A stretch of DNA of 64,000 bases. Source: Nereocystis luetkeana (Eukaryota > Sar > Phaeophyceae > Laminariales > Laminariaceae). The DNA lies in assembly GCA_031213475.1 (NCBI GenBank), contig JARUPZ010000004.1, positions 1,931,001 to 1,995,000 of the forward strand. Reading direction: 5' to 3'. The translations under genes were made by a program, and so were the position numbers. The stretch's first letter is position 1, and the number at the start of each line of letters is the position of its first letter. The notes beneath the pieces are model-generated. The model did no database searches, was not told where the DNA came from, and saw only the letters and a list, made by a program, of their open reading frames with translations. Below, one piece after another: positions 57,341-64,000 of this stretch.

Positions 57341-59420
57341 CAATACTCCTACTCTTACTCCTACTCCTATTTTTACTTCTACTACTACTCCTACTACTAC
57401 TGGTACTACTACTACTACTACTACTACCTCTACTTCTGGTACTCCTACTGCAACTAGTATTACTACTAGTACTACTTCTACTCCTTCTGTTGCTACTACT
57501 CCTGCTGCTCTCTTTACTACTTCTCCTTTTCCTCGGCCGATTACTTTAAGATGCAGTAGTAGCAGTAGGAATAGTAGTAGTAAGAGATACTAGCAGTAGT
57601 GTTAGGAGGAGAAGTAGGACTTTTAGAAGGAGTAGTAGTGGCAGTACGTGGTGCAGGAAGAAAAAGAGTAGGAGTAGTCGTAGAAGTAGTATGTGTAGTT
57701 CATAGCAGTAGGAGTTGCAGGAGTAGTTGTAGTAGTCTTAGTAGTATGTACATACTACTGCTACTGCCACGACTACTACTGCTACTACTCCTACTACTAC
57801 CGCTACTTTTCCTACTCCTACTACTCCTAATACTACTCCTACTTCTACTCCTACTACTACTACTACTACTACTACTGCTTCTACCACTACTGCTACTACT
57901 CCTCCTACTCGTACTACTCCTACTCCTACTATTTCTACTACCACTTCTCCTGCTGCTCTCTTCACTACTACTCCTCCTCTTTCAACTACTACTTCAAGTA
58001 GCAGTAGTAGCAGTATGAATAGGAGTAGTAATAGTAAGGAGCAGTAGTAGTAGGAGGGGGAGTAGGAGTAGTAGAAGTGGTAGGGGTAGTCTTAGTAGGA
58101 GGAGGAGGAGTAGGAGTAGTAGTAGTCTTTGTAGTAATTTGTGTAGGAGCAGTAGTAGTTGTACGAGTAGTTGTAGGAGTCGTACTAGCCTGAAAATACT
58201 CCTTCTACTACGACTACTACTCCTACTACTACAACTACTCCTACAACTACTACTGCTACTACTCCTACTCCTGCTACTCCTACTACTGCTACTACTACTC
58301 CTACTAAGACTACCCCTACTTGTACTACTACTACTACTGCTACTATTTTTACCACTACTACTGGTACCCTAATTACAACTAGTACTACTACTACTCCTAC
58401 TACTTCTACTCCTCCCGCTGCTACTACTCCTGCTGCTCTCTTTCCTACTTCTCCTCTTCTCAGAAAGATTGCTTTTAGAAGCAGTAGGGGCAGTATGAAT
58501 GGCAGTAGTAAGAGTTACTAGCAGTAGTGTTAGGAGGAGAAGTAGAACTTTTAGCAGGAGTAGTAGTAGTAGTACGACGGGCAGGAGGAAAAAGAGTAGG
58601 AGTAGTCGTAGACCGAGTATGTGTAGTTCATAGCAGTAGGAGTAGCAGGAGTAGTTGGAGTAGTAGGAGTAGTATGTACATACTACTGCTACTACTACGA
58701 CTACTACTGCTACTACTCCTACTACTACTGCTACTTTTGCTACTCCTACTACTCCTAACACTACTCCTACTTCTACTCCTACTACTACTACTACTACTGC
58801 TCCTACCACTACTGCTACTACTCCTCCTACTCGTACTACTCCTACTCCTAATATTTCTACTACGACTTCTCCTGCTGCTTTCTTCACTACTACTCCTCCT
58901 CTTTCAACTACTACTTCTAGTAGCAGTAGTAGCAGTATGAATATTAGTAGTTATAGTAAGGAGCAGTAGTAGTTGCAGGAGTAGCTGTAGGAGTCGTACT
59001 AGTCTGAAAATACTCCTTCTACTACGACTACTACTCCTACTACTACAACTACTCCTACAACTCCTACTGCTACTACTTCTACTACTGCTACTCCCACTAC
59101 TGCTACTACTACTCCTACTACTCCTACCCCTACTTGTACTACTACTAATACTCCTACTACTACTACTTTTACCACTACTACTGGGACCCTTCCTACAACT
59201 AGTACTACTACTACTCCTACTACTTCTACTCCTCCCGCTGCTACTACTCCTGCTGCTCTCTTTACTGCTTCTCCTTCTCTTCTGAAGATGGGTTTTAGAA
59301 GCAGTAGTAGCAATAGGAATGGTAGTATTAGGAGTTACTACAGTAGTGTTTGGAGGAGAAGTAGGACTTTTAGCAGAAGTTGTAGTTGTAGGAGTAGTAT
59401 AATAGTCCTAGTAGTATGTA

Positions 59421-59683
59421 CATGCCACTTCTACTACGACTACTACTCCTACTACGATGACTACTACTCCTACTTCTACTACTACTCGTACTCCTGCTAC
59501 TCCTACTACTGTGGCTACTACTCCTACTACTCCTACTCCCACTTGTACTACTACTACTACTACTACTACTGCTACCACTACTACTGGTACTCCTACTCCA
59601 ACTACTGCTACTTTTTTTACTCCTACTACTACTACTACTACTACCAATACTCCTACTCCTACTCCTACTCCTACTTTTACTTT

Positions 59684-59725
<42 letters not shown>

Positions 59726-60890
59726 CACTACTTCTGGTACCCCTACTACAACTAGTACTACTACTCCTACTACTTCTACTCCTCCTGCTGCTACTACTCC
59801 TGCTGCTCTCTTCACTACTTCACCGCTTCTTCTAACGATTACTTTTAGAAGCAGTAGTAGCAGTAGGAATAGTAGTAGTAAGAGTTACTAGCAGTGGTGT
59901 TAGGAGGAGAAGTCTGACTTTTAGCAGGAGTAGTAGTAGTAGTACGAGGGGCAGGAGCAAAAAGAGTAGGAGTAGTCGGAGAAGTAGTATGTGTAGTTCA
60001 TAGCAGTAGGAGTTGCAGGAGTAGTTGTAGTAGTCTTAGTAGTATGTACATACTACTGCTACTACTACGACTACTACTGCTACTACTCCTACTACTTCTA
60101 GTACTTTTGCTACTCCTACTACTCCTAATACTACTCCTACTTCTACTCCTACTCCTACTACTCCTACTGCTCCTACCACTACGGCTACTACTCCTCCTAC
60201 TCGTACTACTACTACTCCTACTATTTCTACTACCACTTCTCCTGCTGCTCTCTTCACTACTACTCCTACTCTTTCAACTACTACTTCAAGTAGCAGTAGT
60301 AGCAGTTTGAATAGTAGCAGTAATAGTAAGGAGCAGTAGTAGTAGGAGGGGGAGTAGGAGTAGTAGCAGTGGTAGGGGTAGGCTTAGTAGTAAAAAGAGT
60401 AGGAGTAGTAGTAGTCGTAGTAGTAATTGGTGTAGGAGCAGTAGTAGCTGTAGGAGTAGTTGCAGGAGTCGTACTAGTCTGAAAATACTCCTTCTACTAC
60501 GACTACTACTCCTACTACTACAACTAGTCCTACAACTACTACTGCAACCACTCCTACTCCTGCTACTCCTACTACTGCTACTACTACTCCTACTACTCCT
60601 ACCCCTACTTGTACTACTCCTACTACAACTACTACTTTTACCACTACTACTGGTACCCATATTACAACTAGTACTGCTACTCCTACTACTTCTACTCCTC
60701 CCGCTGCTACTACTCTTTCTGCTCTCTATACTACTTGTCCTCTTCTTCCAAAGATTGCTTATAGAAGCAGTAGTAGCAGTAGGAATGGTAGTAGTAGGAG
60801 TTACTAGAAGTAGTGTTAGGAGGAGAAGTAGGACTTTTAGCAGCAGTAGTAGTTGTAGGAGTAGTATAGTAGTCCTAGTAGTATGTACAT
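59421..60890 (+). repeat. satellite higher-order unit (types I-II-III), ~1.47 kb
   Basis: Within the array, type I starts at 59421, II at 60048, III at 60470 and the next I at 60891. The next cycle is II at 61572 and III at 61990. Spacings I-II 627 and 681, II-III 422 and 418, and III-I 421 bases show a repeated composite unit. Earlier cycles (57050-59420) contain an extra II-III pair. Confidence 0.75.
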
Positions 60891-61125
60891 GCCACTTCTA
60901 CTACGACTCCTACTCCTACTACGATGACTACTACTCCTACTCCTACTACCACTCCTACTCCTCCTACTCCTACTACTGTGGCTACTACTCCTACTACTCC
61001 TACTCCTACTTGTACTACTACTACTACTACTACTGCTACCACTACTACTGGTACTCCTACTACAACTACTGCTACTCTTTCTACTCCTACTACTACGACT
61101 ACTCCTACTACTACTAGTACTACTG

Positions 61126-61165
<40 letters not shown>

Positions 61166-62388
61166 CAATACTCCTACTCCTACTCCTACTCCTACTTTTA
61201 CTTCTACTACTACTGCTACTACTACTACTGCTACTACTACTACTACGACTACCACCACTTCTGGTACTCCTACTACAACTAGTACTACTCCTAGTACTAC
61301 GTCTACTCCTCCTGCTGCTACTACTCCTGCTGCTCCCTGTACTACTTCTCCTCTTGTTCTAACGAATACTTTAAGAAGCATTGGTAGTAGTAGGAATAGT
61401 AGTAGTAAGAGATACTAGGAGTAGTGTTAGGAGGAGAAGTAGAACTTTTAGCAGGAGTAGTAGTAGTAGTACGTGGGGCAGGAGGAAAAAGAGTAGCAGT
61501 AGTCGTAGAAGTAGTATATGCAGTTCATAGCAGTAGGAGTTGCAGGAGTAGTTGTAGTAGTCTTAGTAGTATGTACATACTACTGCTACTACTACGACTA
61601 CTACTACTACTCCTACTACTACTGCTACTTTTGCTACTTCTACTACTCCTAATACTACTCCTACTTCTACTCCTACTCCTACTACTACGACTGCTCCTAC
61701 CACTACTGCTACTACTCCTCCTACTCGTACTACTCCTACTCCTACTATTTCTACTACCACTTCTCCTGCTGCGCTCTTCACTGCTACTCCTCCTCTTTCA
61801 ACTACTACTTCTAGTAGCAGTAGTAGCCGTATGAATAGTAGTAGTAATAGTAAGGAGCAGTAGTAGTAGTAAGGGGAGTAGGAGGAGACCCAGTGGTAGG
61901 GGTAGTCTTAGTAGGAGGAGGAGGAGGAGTAGTAGTAATCGTAGTAGTAATTTGTGTAGGAGCAGTAGTAGTTGTAGGAGTAGTTCTAGGAGTCGTACTA
62001 GTCTGAAAATACTTCTTCTACAACGACTACTACTTCTACTCCTCCCGCTGCTACTACTCCTGCTGCTCTCTTTACTACTTCTTCTCTCCTTCTAAAGATG
62101 GCATACAGAAGCAGTAGTAGTAGTAGGAATAGTAGTAGTAACAGTTACTAGCAGTAGTGTTAGGAGGAGAAGTAGAACTTTCAGCAGGAGTAGTAGTGGT
62201 AGTACGTGGGGCAGGAGGAAAAAGAGTAGGAGTAGTCGTAGAAGTAGTATGTGTAGTTCAAAGCAGTAGGTGTTGTAGGAGTACTTGTAGTAGACTTAGT
62301 AATATGTACATACTCCTACTCCTACTACGACTACTCCTGCTACTACTCCTACTCCTACTGCTGCTTTTGCTTCTCCTACTACTCCTAA

Positions 62389-62438
<50 letters not shown>

Positions 62439-63079
62439 CTACTACTCCTACTCCTACTACTACTACTGCTCCTACCACTACTGCTGCTACTCCTCCTGCT
62501 CGTACTACTCCTACTCCTACTATTTCTACTACCACTTCTCCTGCTGCTCTCTTCACTCCTACTCCTCTTCTTTCAACTACTACTTCTAGTAGCAGTAGTA
62601 GCAGTATGAATAGTAGTAGTAAAAGTAAGCAGCAGTAGTAGTAGGGGGGGGCATAGAAGTAGTAGCAGTGGTAGGAGTAGTCTTAGTAGGAAGAGGAGGA
62701 GTAGGAGTAGTAGTAGTCGTAGGAGTAATTTGTGTTGTAGCAGTAGTAGTAGTTGTGGGAGTAGTATAGTAGTCCTAGTAGTATGTACCGGCCACTTCTA
62801 CTACGACTACTACTCCTACTACGATGACTACTACTCCTACTCTTACTACTACTCCTACTCCTGGTACTCCTACTACTGTGGCTACTACTCCTACTACTCC
62901 TACTCCTACTTCTACTACTACTACTACTACTGCTACTACTACTACTACTACTCCTACTTCTACTCCTACTACTACATATATTACAACTCCGACTACTCCT
63001 ACTCCTCCTGCTCCTACTGCTACTACTCCCACTACTACTTTTACTACTACTGCTACTACTACCACTCCTACTACCACTC

Positions 63080-63110
<31 letters not shown>

Positions 63111-63160
63111 CACTACTACTACTAGTGCTGCTCCTGTTTAGGTACATACTCTAACTAGGG

Positions 63161-63199
<39 letters not shown>

Positions 63200-64000
63200 T
63201 AGCTACCACTGCTACTACTTCTACTGCTACACCTACTTCTTCTACTACTTCAACTACTACCACTACTACGGCCACTCCTACTTCTACTCCTCTGACTTAT
63301 CCAACTACTCCTACTACTCTTACTCCTACGACTACCCCTAGTACTACTGCTAATACTCCAACTGTGACTACTGCTACTCGTACTACTACTACTACTACTA
63401 CTACGACTACTAGTCCTGCTACTCCTACTACCACTACTACTCCTACAACAACTACAACTGTTACTACTACTTCTTCTACTACTACTACACCTACAAATAC
63501 TCTTGCTACTTCATCTTCGTCTACTCCTACAACAACCACTACTGCTACTGCTCCTACTTGTACTACTCCTACAACTACTTTTCCGACTACTACTTCTTCT
63601 GCTGCTCTCTTCATAACACTGCCCCTCTTTCAATTCCTACCTCTACTACTCCTCCTTCTACTACTACTCCTACTACTATTACTACTACTACTACTGCTGC
63701 TGCTACTACTACTACTACAACAACAACTACTGCTACTACTCCTACTAGGGTACATACTTCAACTAGGACTACTCAATATACCACTCCTACTTTTACCCCT
63801 CCTACTACTACTACTCCTACTGCTACTATTACGGCCACTACTACTGCTACTAGTACTACTCCTACTACTACTCATATAACTACTCCGAGTACTCCTACTA
63901 CTCCTGCTCCTACTACTACTACTCCTACTACTACTACTACTCCTACTGCTTCAACTACTACTGCTACTACTTCTACTAGGATACATACTACAACTAGGCC

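Larger units (their letters stand above)
51965..64000. repeat. strand-switching CTA/TAG satellite array
   Basis: About 12 kb of degenerate trinucleotide repeat. Arms of (CTA)n with CCT and GCT variants, about 200-550 bases, alternate with (TAG)n arms of about 100-250 bases, so adjacent arms are imperfect inverted repeats. The recurrent turn sequences are the perfect palindrome GTATGTACATAC (54616, 55743, 57043, 57744, 58672, 60042 and 61569, plus one-mismatch forms), CTACTTCWAGTAG, and CTTCT...AGAAG around GATTGCTTATAG. Three arm types occur. Type I starts CCACTTCTACTACGACTACT, type II starts CATACTACTGCTACTACTAC and type III starts CGTACTAGTCTGAAAATACT. All open frames are poly-Thr/Pro, poly-Leu, poly-Tyr, poly-Val or poly-Ser translations using almost only ACT for Thr and CCT for Pro, which argues against protein selection. 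The array continues past the window end. Confidence 0.97.

Noticed and set aside
50239..63879. Dozens of long open frames in the satellite (poly-Thr/Pro, poly-Val, poly-Leu, poly-Tyr), some with recurring starts such as MKRAAGEVVVEIVGVG
   Set aside because: They are stop-free by composition in several frames at once. Thr and Pro are coded almost only by ACT and CCT, and the recurrent starts simply mark the recurrent arm ends. Nothing indicates protein-level selection.

Overview
The window looks like a gene-poor, repeat-rich piece of a eukaryotic nuclear genome. The best-supported genes are split by GT-AG introns. Most of the remaining DNA is duplicated, dispersed or tandemly repeated. The best guess is a photosynthetic stramenopile, most likely a brown alga. 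That guess rests on secreted WSC-domain proteins with Pro/Lys-rich linkers and on a decayed tyrosine recombinase whose conserved blocks I associate with brown-algal and oomycete elements. The lineage is inference; no rRNA, tRNA or organelle gene is present to fix it.

Layout. 1-2 kb: the 3' half of a WSC gene (copy 1), cut by the window edge. 2-5 kb: its downstream flank with ~410-bp tandem units. 5-26 kb: mostly non-coding sequence with minisatellites, two MITE copies, a (TA)n tract, tRNA-like SINE candidates, a duplicated 0.3-kb segment and one possible unrecognised or decayed gene (23.4-24.4 kb). 26.6-32.2 kb: a second, nearly complete copy of the WSC gene (copy 2), with signal peptide, von Willebrand factor A domain, a beta-rich linker domain, a Pro/Thr/Lys stalk and a WSC domain. 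32-39 kb: the paralogous flank of copy 2, interrupted by a multiply broken tyrosine-recombinase element. 39-48 kb: dispersed repeats and minisatellites. 48-50.4 kb: possible decayed coding sequence. 50.5-64 kb: a very large CTA/TAG trinucleotide-derived satellite whose arms repeatedly switch strand, with an approximately 1.47-kb higher-order period. It runs off the right end of the window.

The two WSC genes and their flanks (1 to about 4.8 kb and about 30.3 to 38.8 kb) are diverged copies of one segmental duplication in direct orientation. The predicted product is a secreted or wall-anchored adhesin. The vWA domain (MIDAS motif DGSGS) would give metal-dependent ligand binding, the stalk would give reach, and the WSC domain would bind carbohydrate. 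The most unusual structures are the strand-switching satellite, a MITE whose TA target duplication can be read directly from an uninterrupted satellite unit, and a 9-mer (TACCWGGTA) that recurs about ten times in the non-satellite part.
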